Positions 24,486 to 37,841 of a stretch of DNA of 64,000 bases are shown here, piece by piece. The notes below the pieces were generated by a model, which saw only the letters and a list, made by a program, of their open reading frames with translations, had not been told where the DNA came from and made no database searches. The stretch is from Trogon surrucura (Eukaryota > Chordata > Aves > Trogoniformes > Trogonidae), in contig CM036618.1 of NCBI GenBank assembly GCA_020746105.1, positions 117,691,161 through 117,755,160 of the forward strand, in the 5' to 3' direction. Made by a program: the position numbers and the translations under genes. Positions within the stretch are counted from its first letter, which is position 1. Every line of letters begins with the position of its first letter.

Positions 24486-27400
24486 GTCTGTAGCCTGCTG
24501 TCTTTTTGTACAGAACGGATACGTTATTCGCGTTTCTGATGGTAAACTCGATGCCCTGCCTTGACGGCAGAACCTTGCGCTTCGTGTCGCGCCGTCGCAC
24601 GACGTGTGCCTGCGGGAGGAGGAGCAGATTGTCCTTGTCCCATCTCTCTGAGCATCCCGTGACGTCGTCTTTTACTTCTGTCTCCCACTTGTGGCTCGTA
24701 GGGCGACGTGGATCGAGACGCGTCGGTATTTTGGTTTAGGGACTTCGTCAAAGAGATTGGCAACAGCTGTGAGAAACGCGAGCGTGGCGAGGTGAGGAAA
24801 GGACACCTGGTTGTGCCTCCTTCTCAGCTGGAAATAAGCGAGCGCTGCATTTACATTTTTAAGTTTCCTGACACGTGCTGTAGCTCTTTCAGCAGCATCT
24901 CTTCGCGGGGTATCTGTCTGCAGGTGAGGCACGCCCTGGGTGCTGAAGCTTTCTGAGGGTGCTTCGCATGGGCACAGACTCTCCCGTGTGTAACTATGTG
25001 CAGCTCAGTAGTCACCACCAGCTCGTCACTTCACATCTCGGAAATCTCCAGTGCATTTTCTTACGTCTTCTTTGAATTGTTACAGTCTCACGGCACCTGG
25101 GACAGAGAAGTTAGAGTTTGGTGTCATTAGCTAGTCAGCTGAAATGTTGTCCCTGCAAAGGGAAATGATTTTTTTGTTTACCTTCGGGAAATGTCCTGGA
25201 GAGGCGAGTGCTCGAATGCCACGGCTGTGAACACAGGAGTTTCGGTGACTGGTGGCTACTCAGAATTGAGAAACTCCTCTGGTTGTCATAAAGTTCGTTT
25301 GTTAAAGACTAAACTGGCTGCTTTGCCCTCTAACTAGCGCTGCAGCCTAACGACGCTGTGGTATGAAGCTGCACCCCGTTGTAGCTGAAAAGGTTTATGC
25401 AACAGCCGTCTGCTGTTCCACGGAGCCCCAGAACCGCTTCTGTGGCAGATTTTCGTTACGGTACTGACTTGGTGCCTGTGACACGTCAAAAAGAGCTCTG
25501 CTGAGCTCTCAGGTTGAGCAGAGTGTTCTCACTCGGTTCTGGTGCTGGGCTGCTGCAGGCTAAAACGGCCCCTTTTGTTTTCGTCGCCGTGGCGTGTCCC
25601 TCGGAGCCCGAGTGGTGGCATGGCCGCTGCGGCAGGCTGTGGCTATTGTTTCCAGGAGAATATGTTTAGGAGCTGACTCATGATCCTTGTCTGGCAGCAA
25701 GTGGACTGAAGTATTAAGGAGAGGTGGGGGTTGGAAGTGCCAGCTGCAAGTTGATCTTTAGTCTCCTCACAATTGCCTTAGAGGCAGCTGCCCATTTGTC
25801 TTCCAGTCTCCGAGAGCCGTTCTGGTGGCCCGCCGTGGATGGGGGAGGGAGAAGTGGCAGGGAGAAAAGGCGATTTCTGCTGTGACTGATGTGCCAGTCC
25901 GAACCTCTGTGAAACCTGGTGCTACCTCGAGTGTGTTTATGGGCTTTTTATGTTCTTTCTGCCAGAAAGAATAAAAAATAAAAAATTGCATCCCGCAGAC
26001 CTCGACGCCGCTGAAAGACATAAATCTTAATTCAGCCTTCTGAGGTGGATGCCTTTTTGCCTCCTAGCTGAAGTTCCCTTCCTTCTCGTGGATTGCGGGA
26101 TGGGCAGGCAGGCTCCTCTGCCTCTCCCCTCCTGTCTCGTAGAGGCAGCTTTGTTCTTGCCCGGGAAGTTTTCTCTGGCAGATCCGGCTGCGCCGGGGTT
26201 GTCCTTCCACGCTGTTCCCGTTGACGCAGCGTGCCTTATCTAGTTTAATCTTGCCAGTAGGTTTACGGGCAGGGTGGTAATTGATGCTTTTCTGCACACA
26301 CGCGTTGCTGCGCGTTGTCATCAGACGTGTCAACGTGCATCACGTTCACTCGAGAACTGGTGTCATCGAAGAGCCAGGCGCTCGTGCCCATCCAGCAGGA
26401 GCAGCAGAGGACGCTCGGTTCGGCTGCAACCACCCGAGTTGGAGCGTGGCCACGAAGCAAAGTCCAAAACTCCCACTGTGAAGCGAGCTGCAGGCCTCCG
26501 AACAGCGGCGAAGAGGAGCTGGGCTCCGCTTGTGTTATCCACAGGACTGCGCTCCGACGCTGAGCGGTTCAGCGCTGACTGAGCGGCCGCGTTACCGCCT
26601 GCTGCAGGTGTTAGCTGTGCTGTGCTTCCCACGGCGCTTGAAACGGTGAGACCTTCTCAGAATATCGCGAGCTCGACAGATTCATTTTGAGACGCCAGAA
26701 GTAAAGCTGACAAGGAACGTATGTAGATGCCGTCGAATGCAGTGAGCGTGTAACGGAGTTAACCCTTCGTCACGCCAGATTGTTGTACGGAATTTTACCT
26801 GGTCATGACGTTTGTGCCATGGAAAACTTTGGGCTGCTGTGCTCGGGCTGAGTATCCAGTAGCCTTTCTAGGATGCAAGGGAGACTTAGCTCAGCTCACA
26901 TAAGATGGATCAGCCTTGGCGCAGGCACTTCCATCGAGGTGCAGCTCTTCTGTGCCAGTTCTGCTCCTCTGAGTAATTACCTTTTAAATTTCGGAGCGGC
27001 CTGAAAATACAGGATGGTTGCACAACACGCTTGAATAGAGTTTATGAAGTCATGTGGCATCAAATAATTGCGTAGCACCAGCTAGGAGTGTCTGCTACAA
27101 AACCAGAGAAGGTTTTCGTAATCTGGTCTCTGTGCCGACGAGCAGAGCCGCGGAAGGCAGCAAGCAGCCCGGTCTGCTCCCTTAGGTGGACCTGGAATGT
27201 GAAAGGAGATGGAAAGAGCACATTTAGAGTCAGAGGGCTGAAAACAGGGTGAGGAGGAGCTGGAAGAAAATGTGAAGCAAGAGCTCAGGAGAAGCTCTGA
27301 GTAGGGGAAAGAAGAAGGGGAAACAGGACTCGAAGTGTCGGCAGCTGGGCTAGCGATAGGAAGAGCAGGTGGTGGAGAAAGTGGGATACGAGCATGAGGA

Positions 27401-30400
27401 GCGGGGTCATTTGGAGAGGAGAGAAAGCCTGGGATGGATTACAGGCGTGCATGCTGTGCCCACTGGCTGCTTTTCTCCAAAATCTGGAACTGAGCCTCAG
27501 AGACCTGAGTCTCTGTTACTGTACTGCAGAGAAAATGTGTCAGACTCATCGGGTGAGCCCGAGTGGTGTGTGTCACCAGAGCCCGCTATTGCTGTCAGTT
27601 GGTTTTGGTAGAGAGCTGGGCTGCAGACAGAAGGGGTTTAAATGCAGCTGCTGGTGCCTGTTTTAGCATTGATGCGAGTCCAGATGTTAGAAAGCCTTTT
27701 TGAAGATTTTTAGGTAGGAAGATACATTATAAATCCAGCCCGTAGGTGTAAAATCAAATCCTCAAAAGCTGAGCTCCACTGCTGTGATTTGGAGCTGCGG
27801 CTCCAGTCCTGCCGTGCGTCTGCAGTGTGACAGTCGTTACTCGCGTATCCTCCCGTCTTCACCCGATCCTCGCCTCGTGCCCTGCGCGGGTTTATTCTCA
27901 GAGCCAGCTAGTGCAGTGAAACTCTGCTCTGCAGGGCCCCTGCTTCGTGCAACTGAAGAGAAAGGGTGGTTTTCACGCGGGCGCTACGGAGAAGGCGCGG
28001 CGGAGCGCGGTGCTCCCCTGGTCTGAAGCAGCTGGCCATGTGCCGGCGGTTTTGCAGGAGGTCGCTTGTGCGTTTCTGTCGTTTGGTGCCCGGCACGAGC
28101 TGCCTGATTGGGATGTGCACAAGTGCTAATTTTCTCCAGGACGTAGCTGAAGCAGTTAGCTTGGCTCTTTTGGTACACAGTCGGGGCTCTGTGACACCAG
28201 AGGTCAGATGCATGCACGAAATTGCTGGAGCTCTTGTTTTCGTCTTGTCAACCTGTTCTTAAACCTGTAACATGTGTTGTTGTCGCTGTGTTACAGCAGG
28301 GTTGCGCGGATCAAATCGGTTTGAAATGCCACGCTCGTCTTTGTCAGCGACATCCGAGAAGGACTTGGCTGAAGTAGGTATCACGCTCATCTCTCAGTCG
28401 AAGCGGGGAGCGCTCACTGTCGTACGTCTGCATTCACTGTACGGCCACCAAAGAAAAGCATGTTCCTAGTCTGGGGGCTCTGAATCTTCCTCTGCAGATT
28501 CACTGATTTTGTCAGGGCCGTACTCACCTAACGTTAGAGCGTTAGTTCCTCGTACTGTGCTCCTGTCCTCCTGGCTTGAGCTAGAACAGAACCAGTTCTC
28601 CGTTCAGGGATTTGATTTTTCGGCTCAGTCTCTCCTAAGTGCCTGCACTCCCTGAAGCTAACGGCATGTTTTCTGAGACAGTGTCTGCTTCTAGAAGTGA
28701 TAACGATTGATGTCTACGGTTACTACCAAGGGATGGTGTGCAGAAAGGCTCTTGCCACGCTGAAGTGCTGTGAGTAAATGGGTTGTAAGTGAAAAGTTCA
28801 CACTTGCAGAAGGAATGACCAGGATGGGTGACCCAAACGTGAGCAGTTCATTCTATGTACATTGTACTCACTGTAAAGCTGAGGGATCTTCTGTGGCTGG
28901 TGTCTGAGGAGGACTCCGTCCATTCTTCTGCCTTTGATCCCACTCTGTGTGTTCCAGTATCCAGATCCTCAGCCCAGTTCCCGTCCATCATCTGTGTCCA
29001 GCCTGGGACTTGCCCAGTGCCTGCCCTGCAGTGGTGTCACAGTTGTCACTGGTGGAATTCAATATTGGGTTTGTGTGTATTTCTATATATTTCATTATTT
29101 TCTTGTTAATACTATTATAATTTATTGTTGCTGATTTAGATGATTTTTTTTTTCTAACTTGTCTCTCTCCCTTATTCCCTTTCTCTTGCCCTTTGAGCAG
29201 GGAGCGTGGTTAGCAGAAAGCATCTGTTGTTGGTTTAGTGGCCAAGCTCAGTCCTAACCCTTGACAGCTCCACATAGGAACTGGATTGTGTGCCTCAAAT
29301 AAGGCTTGGGGCTGCTTGCAGAATGTGGAGGGGCAAAAAATACTTTTCATTGAACTGAAAGGCACTGTGGTCCTGTGGAAAACAAAAATAATGAGACACT
29401 GTAACTAAAGAATTCAGAAGAGAGTCAAATCGGGGTGGATAGATATTTTTGAATGTTTGCCTAAACATACTTAATGATCCTTCTGGCGCGGTTTCCCACA
29501 TGCTTAATGCTCTTTTTGGCACAGTTTGGATGTTTAGAATATGTACCTGAACTGAGGCATCGAGGTGACGCTGACTCTCAGGCTATACGCCCTAAGATGC
29601 TCTGCTGGGCTTCCACCTGTGTCCTCGCTGTTCTGTTCCTGCGGCTTTGCTGCTGACCTGCTACACCCTCACTCGTTAGGACTGGGCCATCGGGGGTTTA
29701 TCGATATATTTGCACGCGCAGTCCCATGCTCCAAGCGTCTGCATGGTTGGCACCAAGTCTAGCAAGCGCATCCCCTCAGAATTCAAGCGGTTTTCCTGCT
29801 GGGATTGCTGTGTGAGCCTCACCTCCCGTATTCAAAGCAGTGAAGTTATTAAATGGGGAGGGAGGGGAAGCAGAGGGGCAGTTTCAGCGCAGCGCAGCAG
29901 CCTTGTCTGTGCCTTTGCGTCTGCTTTTCCAATGACGCGTGTCTCAATTGTTTTTAAATCTTTAAGCGATAAAACACTTGGTGTTTGTTTCCCTCTGACA
30001 GAGGAGGAGCGCAGTGAGGCAGCTTACTGAAGCCAGGTGTGGTTTTCGAGACAGCCTTAGTCTTATAAATGGCAGGAAGTGTTGTCTTGCCTGAGCTGGT
30101 CTTCAGAAGGCGTTACATGAGGGGAGAAAAGCAACTTCTTTGGATCAGACCTTGATCTGTTGACCGGCCTCCAGCTCCTCGGGAGGATGCCTCGTAGGGA
30201 AGGGGCTGCCCGGCACGCCTCAGGTGGTCGTGGCCTTGTGCCGTGCCAGAGAGCCCCGCACTCCTTGTCCTGGGTTTAGCTAAAAACCCACGGCCCTTGC
30301 TGCGTGCGGTCCCTGAAGACCACTGGTGTCCGGCGCCGTGCTGGGTCGGAGCTGGCCTGGCTCTGCAGCGAGGTAGTAAGCCCTTTGGTCCGGTGTGTTG

Positions 30401-32919
30401 TATCTCGGGGGGGACAAGCCCTCCCATCCCACTGCAGCCACTTTTGGTGGCAGTGTGACAGCACTTCTATGTGTCTTTGAGGAATTTGTCTGTAACAGCG
30501 TCCAACTCTAGCAGTAAAATAGACAAAGCGGCTTCTCCGGTGCGAGTCCAAGCGGTATCTCTAATTGTTAGCTGCAGCCTGGTCGTGTAAATATCCAGAG
30601 GAACGTGCTAGTTAGGATCTGCCCTTTGGCTTGGGACAGCGCTCAGTCCTGGCCACAGTTACCCAGGGAAAGGGAGTACAGTCCTGCTGCTTCTGCTGCA
30701 CAGCTTCATCCCAACGTGCTTTTCTGAAGTCAGCGGGCAGCCAAACGGTCGGAGGAGCCGGTTAATGCGTGGTGGAATGTGCAGAAGACGCGCGGATGGT
30801 CGTGGCAGAGCTGACTCTGTCCAGTGTCTGTTCTCATGTCCCCTCGGGCCGTCAGTCGGGTCTGCAGAGCTGTGATATATTGACTGAATGGTCATTTTTG
30901 CAGTGGTCGGAGCTGGTTTTTCAGGTCATCTTCAGGCTGGGGAGAAGGGGGTGAGGAGACTGCCTGGAACGAACAAGTGGGTGCTGGCACTGCAAGTCGT
31001 TGGACTGCTGATTTTGTTGCTCCTTTGTGCTCACCAGTCCAAGGAGTTTACAGAAGATGAGGCAACAAGTTTTGCTGGATCTTTTCTGAAGGCCTTCTAG
31101 CTCCTCACAGCAGCCTTGGAGAAGAGTCTGGGAGCAGCTTCCACAGGAGTTCAGAGCAGAGTGAGAAGTATCTAGCAGGCTTTTCAAAAATGCAGAGGTT
31201 GGCTCGAGATCCGTAAGGCCTTTCCTGATCCCATTTTGGCTTTTAAATACAAAAGCCTGGCTGTTTCGGAAACAAATCGAAAGCAGACGTGAAGTGTCCC
31301 ACACACACCCTTTCAAACCCTCTGTTTTCTCTCCTTCCCCCGCCCCAAATCTCATCAAATTTTTTCTCCCAGTCTCGGCAACTTGGACCTAAAACCTGTT
31401 GGCACCCAAATTCTACTACTAAAATGTTGTGGTTTTTTTTTTTCCATGGCTGTGTTGTTCTACCGAGTGCAGGGACTGTGTTTTCATTAGGAGCACTAAA
31501 GCCTTTTGTTGCTTAATTAATGCTGAGGCGAGTGAAGAATCAACGTGCAGCTGGCGACGGGTGTTTTGCAGCTGTTGGGACTCTTGCAGGTTACTTCACT
31601 TTCTCTCGGATGGAGCTGCCTCCCTGTGACAATGGCAAAAGGAGCAGTTGTGTGGCTGCTTTGTGCTCTTAAGGGTACAATTTTCCTTCCTTTTTTTATT
31701 CCGAAGGGGTGTCCTCTCCCTTTCTCTCTGTCATTGCCCACCTCGATGAAGTCTGTTCTGGCAACTTCCCTCTTCTTTTGGCCGGGGAGGAGGAGGCAGG
31801 ATGGCAGGAGGGGAGCAAACAGTTGTGCTTTAGGTTTCGAATCAATGCAGCTCCTCAACAGGCTGGCACTGGGAGCTCGCTGGGAGGTGGCCTGAGCCAA
31901 TTCTCCCCTAGTCCAGGACCAAAGAGGTAGGGAGTTTGGTCCTTTCCAGCTTGTAGGACCACTGCAGCCGGTGCAGGCTCCTCTCCCCAGTGTTTCATCC
32001 GTGCGGTGCGCCGGAGGATCGTTTTGTCACGTTGGAGGTTAGCCTGTCTCAGACAACGAGTGAAACCTTGTGCTGTGCGTGCTTGAATTCCCTCGGCTCT
32101 GTGAAAGCCACCTTCCTCTGAGACCGGGAGTGGATTTAGGGAGGAGATCTGGCTTTTCCAATTGAGCCTCTTGACTTGAGCAGGTTTTAAGAAGGTGAGA
32201 AGGATGGGGCCAGCCCCTCGGGTGCCGATAGTAGCACCGTTGCCTTTGTCCTGCGTGGGCAGTGCAGCCCAGCAGCCGGAGGTCCTACCCATGGGGACAG
32301 AAGTAGGACAAGAGATGACTTGAGTGATTTCTTCACGACTTTGCAGACCTTACTTCAGTCCTGGTGAGAAAGATGGCATTTGCCTTTGCCTTCTGATAAT
32401 GTGTGCCGGTCTCCCGTGCAGATTTTCTGTGAACTGCACGTGAATCGTGACTCTGCTGAGCCTGTGCGTGGCGTGATGTCGGATGTGCTGGGGAATAAAC
32501 TGAACCCCTGGGGAGAAAGTCGTCAGACCAGAGTTGGACCTGGAGCAGACCCTAACTAGCACTGGTGAGGTGTAACCCTGGCAATGCTGCAGCGTTAGGG
32601 GAGATAGTTCAAGACTTGCTGTCGACCTGTTTCTGAGCATTCTCGTCTCTGAAGTGTGTTTTTGACGTCAGGGGTGTGAGTGGGGAGGGTCTCAGCTGAA
32701 ATCTCGTTGGCAAATGATCAGCCTCGTGTGCCGAAATCTGCCTCGATGACATCTCGATCTCGACTCTGCCTCTTCTTATAAGAATGGTTGAAAATTTGTT
32801 CTTGTTTCGCAAGCGTGACCACGACGTCGCTGCCTTGGTTCGCGAGTGGTGGTGGGAAGAGCCGTGGTGTGCAGTGGCAAGAGAATTCAGAACCCTCGTG
32901 GACGTAGTCCCGTGTGATG
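24486..32919. other. Intergenic, no gene recognised
   Basis: Region downstream of AFTPH with rising GC and scattered CpG-rich patches (about 26280-26640, 27840-28130). A purine-rich tract lies at about 27180-27430. Open frames on both strands are short, low-complexity or GC-driven, with no recognisable domain. No tRNA, mobile element or conserved exon could be supported. Confidence 0.6.
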
Positions 32920-33002
32920 TGTTCTAGGTGATCCTGCTGTATGGAAGGAGTTGGACTAGATGATCTCTAGAGGTCCCTTCCGACTCCGACAATTCTGTGA
33001 TT
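32920..33002 (+). mobile_element. CR1 LINE 3'-end fragment
   Basis: Contains the sense CR1 tail signature GGAGTTGGACTAGATGATCT, then GAGGTCCCTTCC and an ATTCTGTGATTTT end. It is the reverse orientation of the copy at 20401. Only the terminal tip is present. Confidence 0.85.
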
Positions 33003-33279
33003 TTGGTGTGTTTACAGGCAGAATTTGATAGTTTTCCCAGTGTTGGTGCTGGAGAAGTTAATTCAGAAAGTCTACGGATTTCACAGATAAATATGCCTGT
33101 AATAAGGCAGCAGATCTCATTCAGCTGCAGAAACGTTAGTTGGTGGAAAAAAAAATACTTCTTTCTCAGGTGCTCTGTTGCCTTCTGGATGATTTTTGAG
33201 TACCTGATGCCACCTGGCGTGCTGCTGAGTGGTCCCTGAATCGGTCGTGGTCCCTCAAATCTGAGAGCTTGCAGGGTGA
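33003..33279. other. Unassigned spacer between two CR1 fragments
   Basis: No recognisable content. It may be diverged LINE sequence or unique DNA. Confidence 0.4.
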
Positions 33280-33445
33280 GGTCAGAGCAGGGCGACAAAA
33301 ATGCTCAGAGGGCTGGAGCACCTCTCCTACGAGGACAGGCTGAGAGGGCTGGGGCTGTTCAGCCTGGAGAAGGCTCCGGGGACACCTTACAGCAGCTTCC
33401 AAGTACCTGAAGGGGCCCCAGGAAAGCTGGGGAGGGGCAGCTGTG
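33280..33445 (+). mobile_element. CR1 LINE internal 3' UTR fragment
   Basis: Carries the recognisable CR1 block GGGCTGGAGCACCTCTCCTA, then GAGGACAGGCTGAGAG, GGGCTGTTCAGCCTGGAGAA, and CAAGTACCTGAAGGGG. It belongs upstream of the tail sequence seen at 32920-33002, so the two lie in the wrong order for one simple copy and are probably separate insertions. Confidence 0.88.
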
Positions 33446-36400
33446 AGAAGCAGGGCACAGCAGAGGTGCACCGAGGGTTTCTGTCAGCCTGCTCACCTGC
33501 AGCGCCGCCTTCCTTGGAGCAGAAGCATCGGGGTGAAGCTAAAGCACTGGGAGGCGGGGGAAGACTTTGATTTATGTACTAGCAGGGTCTGTTCAATCTT
33601 TGGTCTGCCTTGTTCTCTTATTTTCCGTCTGCGCTGCTTATTTGTGTCTCCCTGGGTACTTCTCCCAAGACTTCTTAGCTCATTTGTGTTTAATCTTCCC
33701 AATTTGTCTGCCGCCCCCGTTGCTCTAATCTCCGCGGGTCACCGCGCGGTTTGCGTGTTTGTTGCTCTTGGGCCGTTTGCTGCCATCAGCACGTTCGATC
33801 CTGGTTGAATTTACATCAAAGAAACACCTGACAGAGAAGCGGGCCTGGTAATAGGCTCCAGTTTCTCCTCGGCAACCCAAACGGACGGGGGAACGCTGGC
33901 AGGATCACAAGGGAGTTCATGCTCTACTTTCACCGCGGCGCGCTTTCCTGCTCTCCTGCCTGGCGGAGCTCTGCTGCTGGAGATTCCCCAGAAATAAATC
34001 TACTGCTGGGAAAGAGGAAAACAAGACAGAGGTAGGCCTTGCTCTTCCACAAAACAAAGCCACACGTGAGAGACTCAAACTGGAGAGGGAGAGGAAGAGG
34101 CTCTCCTGCCGCGGCTTGTTGCAGCTGCAGAAGTGCAGCTCACAAATCGTGGATGCCCTCTCCCTGCCAGGAGAGCTGGCCAGGGTCAAGAGAGACGTGG
34201 CAGTCGCAGCGCCATTGCTTCCTGCTCCTTCGGAGCTGGTCAAAGAAGAGGCTGATAAATTCAAGACTGGCTTCTCTAGCAAAACACTTCGACTTCAATG
34301 TCTCAACGGGGGTTTTGCGTTTGCTTTTGTTTGCGTAATTGAAATTGGTGCTGCCCAGACCATTTTCCCTGTCTGGGTTTGGACAGTTTTACGTAATGGT
34401 CATAAGTAGTTCTGCATGGTTATACACACACGCGACATAGACATAGATACACGTGACATTTATGACAGACGTGGTGCCAGGGTCCAGTTCCTGCTCGGAG
34501 TGTTGCCGCACGTGGGAGATTCCTGTCTTTGGCGTTGCAGCGGTGTTCGGGGTGCTTGCAGAAACTCGGCCCTTTGTCCTGTGCTGAGAGGAAAAGCAGA
34601 AGCGCCTCATGGAGTCTCCCGCAGGCTTCACCTGGCGGTGTTCAGCAGCTGCTGCTCCCGAGGCCTCCAGTTCTCCAAGAAATAAGTGAGTCTCTGGGCC
34701 TCGATTGATCCTGGGAGGCTGCGTGTGGTCGCCCTGAGCTGGTAACCTCTGGCGCAGGGAAATCTCAGCTTCCGAGCATCCGTGAGGGGAGATTTGGAAC
34801 GGGGGGGATGTCTTCCTTCCGCTGGCACCGCAGCTTTTTAGGATAGGAGGTGCGAAACCAGTCGGAAGGGGCAGGACCGCGTGTGCTGGGAGCTCCCTGC
34901 AGCTTGTCCCTTGTGCTCGGACTCGCCCAAGGGCTGCGGACGTCCTCGGCTGAAGAAGCGGGAGCTGGAGCTCCCTGGTGCTGGAGCTACCTTGGCTTCT
35001 GCTCCGGATGCTGGGCTCGTGATGGATGGACACACCGGCTCGTTAAACGTCGCTTGGGCATTTTCCCGTGGGAAGGCTGCGGTTTCGTGGTGTGGTTGTG
35101 ATTTGAAATGGTCCAGCTCCTGCTTTGGTTTTGTTCTCTTCCAGGGATTTCTCCGGGTTCAAAGCTGCTTCCAGTTGTGAGCTGTTAAAACAGTTTCCAG
35201 CGAGCGGTTGCTGCCTGTCCTTCTGTGTTTATGACATAGGAAAACCACTTTTATTTTGTTTTCTGCAGTTACAGAGCCGTGCTTGGGTGTGACGTTTGGA
35301 ATATCTGCTCTTTGCTTTCTGCCGTCTCTCCTGAGGAGCGTGGTCGGATGTCTGGAAGCTCAGAATTACAAAGGCAGGCTGGGCTAAAGCCCAGCTTAAT
35401 TTGAGAATAAGGCCACTAGATAAACACATCGCCTCGCTGGCATATCGCATTCTGGCTGAAAACACGGCTAAATCTGGATTTATCCCATCTATTTCTCTTT
35501 TCCTCTGGGTTTAACTCCTGGCCGCCCTAGGTCTGCGTTTGCCTCCCGCCGTAGGTGGGTGCAAGGACCGAGCAAATAATAAGCAGGGGCTTCACGTGGA
35601 AAAAAAATGGGGAGACAAAGTGGGAATCTCGCTGTGGCGTGGCGTGAAATCCTTGAATCGCGTTGGTCTGGGCGGGGAGTCGGGAACCTGCGTCGCGAAA
35701 TTAAAAGTAACGCCGCCTTTGTGAGAGCAGGGAGAGTGCCCACTGATGGTTGGAGGGAAAAAAGCAGAAACTCGCTGAAAAATTGGCTCCCAGATAGCAG
35801 TTTCCGCATCGTAATCTCCTGGTTCCTTTCTTGCCTTGCTAATAAGAAGCAAACCTAATTTAATTTTTAGAACATCCCAAACCTGTGGCTGTACGATCCG
35901 GGGATTCAATAAGATTCTCCTGCCAAGCCAAGAAAAGCTCAGTGGTTTTTAGCTTGCTTTCTTCTCCTGCATTTTAGTTTTGGGACATTTGTGCAGCAGC
36001 TGAACCTTTTTTTTTCTTTTTTTTTTTTTTTTTTTTAAAAGCCTGTGTCCCATCAGGATTATTAATGTCTCTGTTTTAAGTCATTATAGGTGTAAATCAG
36101 TTGTGCTGGAGCTGGGTAAAATGCTGAGCAGAGAGCAAATCCAGGCAAAATGAAAACGTTTTTTGCGTTGTTTCCATTTGCCAAACTTTTTTTTCTGTAG
36201 AGAAAAATAAAAAAAAAAACTATTTTGTTTCAGCATCTTCCAGAAAGGCTTTAAGATTTTTTTTATTTTTTTTTTTTTCTTTTCCTCGAAGCAACGATTC
36301 ATTTTGAACGACCCTCGGCGCTAACTTTTGTCAAGGGCTGAAGAGTCAAAGCGGGGCATTTGTTTCGGTCGACCCCAAGTGAATTTTTTTTTTTTTTTTT

Positions 36401-36833
36401 TTCCCTCCTTTTTATTCGAAACTTTCTTTTTTCAGGATTGCCAGTGAACCGAAAAATCAGTTATTCACCCAGCTTTGTCCGCCATATACCGATGGAAACT
36501 CGGGTGCCCGTTTACGTCGAGCAGCTGCCGCTGAGCCTGCGTTGATGCGTTGGTCAATTATTGTGCTCCTCAGCGAGCGCCCGGGGGTTTTTCTCCCTCG
36601 GGCTGAGAAGGAGCCAAGTGTTTTACAAAACCCTTTTCTAACGTGGTGCCTGTCGCAGGTATTGACGACGTGCGGTCGGTCGGAGGACGCCGCACGTTAC
36701 CCTCTGCGGGGGCTCGGGGCTGTGGAAAAGCAGCCGAGCTGAGCTCGGCGCCGGGGGGCAGCCGTGCTTCGAGAAGGTGGGCGCGATGATTCCAGAAAAG
36801 ATAAATCCCCTCGTTTCAGGGTTAACCACGGTC
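33446..36833. other. Intergenic, no gene recognised
   Basis: Moderately GC-rich sequence with long T-runs at about 36007-36036 and 36385-36402. No exon, RNA gene or further mobile element could be supported. Confidence 0.6.
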
Positions 36834-36839
36834 CAAAAC
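36834..36839 (+). repeat. Provirus target-site duplication, left copy
   Basis: CAAAAC directly before the TG that opens the 5' LTR. The same six bases follow the 3' LTR at 39462-39467. A 6-bp duplication is typical of alpha- and betaretrovirus-like (class II) integrases. Confidence 0.95.
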
Positions 36840-37241
36840 TGTAGAGGAATTTCTTGTGGAGCAGAGGCGCGGTATAACTTTAAAAACGTGGACAACCCAG
36901 CTTAGGCCTAAACAAAGGCTCTGTCCTTGAAGCTGCCTTGGAACACGGGGAGGAGGAGGTTTTATCTGTTTTGTGAGAGCTTTGCGAGATGCTTGGCTGG
37001 AGGTGCTGGGCCCGGGGGGAGAAGGGGGGGTGAGAGCCGCTTGCATAGTGGAATGGCACTACCCAATAAAACGCTGGCGCGTGTGAACCGGTAACTGACC
37101 AACTCTGGGAAGGGGCAGGCGCGGGGACACTGCTGAACTGTATATCTTGAGCTGTCCGGAGCAATAAAGGGAGAATTACTTGTAGCCATACCGGTGGGAT
37201 TTGTCGTTGTCTTGACCGGCTCTCCGACAGGACCCTCTTCA
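36840..37241 (+). repeat. 5' LTR
   Basis: 402 bp, starts TGTAGAGG and ends CCTCTTCA. It matches the 3' LTR at every base compared. AATAAA occurs at 37065-37070 and 37163-37168; the second is the more likely polyadenylation signal, and the first may double as a TATA-like element. A TATAAC occurs at 36873-36878. Exact U3/R/U5 borders cannot be set from sequence alone. Confidence 0.97.
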
Positions 37242-37243
37242 TC

Positions 37244-37261
37244 TGGCGCCCGAAAAGGGAC
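37244..37261 (+). promoter_or_regulatory. Retroviral primer-binding site, tRNA-Lys3 type
   Basis: TGGCGCCCGAAAAGGGAC begins two bases after the LTR. It differs at one position from the standard 18-base tRNA-Lys3 site, with A for C at base 12. Confidence 0.9.
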
Positions 37262-37436
37262 CCTCTATGGACGCTTAAATGCGGATTGCTTAAATGCGGG
37301 AAGACTCCGAAGCATCGGACGTGAGCCGATTTGGGAGCCGGAGAGCTGGAGGCAGGAGAGTTCCGAGTGTGACCAAAAGGGCACCGGAGACCAGAGCTTG
37401 AGCAACTGATCAAGCCCCTGCCAAGGTAAGACCGCG
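37262..37436 (+). other. Proviral leader with splice donor
   Basis: Untranslated leader between primer site and gag start. It contains a 12-base direct repeat (GCTTAAATGCGG at 37273-37284 and 37288-37299) and a strong donor, AAG followed by GTAAGA, at 37425/37426. The donor lies eleven bases before the gag ATG, where subgenomic env splicing would start. A packaging signal would be expected here but cannot be read directly. Confidence 0.75.
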
Positions 37437-37808
37437 ATGGAAACGGACGCGGCAACTCGCCTCCTTAGTATACTCTCTAAGAGAGAAGAAAAAGTAAAGG
37501 AGCGAGACGTATTAGCCCCATGGGCTCGGAAACAGGAGAAAATGAACGACCCACCATTAATCTTTAGTTCCACGGAATGGCGTGAAGTAGGAGACTTTTT
37601 GTGGGACTGTACTCTAGAGGGAGGAAAAGAAGGAAAGGAAGTGAAAGAACTAGGAACGGTTTGGAAAACCGTAATACGCACTCTAGAAATCATGCAAGCA
37701 GAAAAGAAAGTTGCTGCGGCAGCGATCGAAGCGTTGGGGGGGAGGGCAGGAAAGGAAAAAGGCAAAGGAAGAAACTCCCTGCTCATCCCGACTGGGTGGA
37801 AGAAAAAG

Positions 37809-37841
<33 letters not shown>

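Noticed and set aside
34389-35033. 214-codon minus-strand frame
   Set aside because: Low-complexity composition, no recognisable family, no promoter or splice context.
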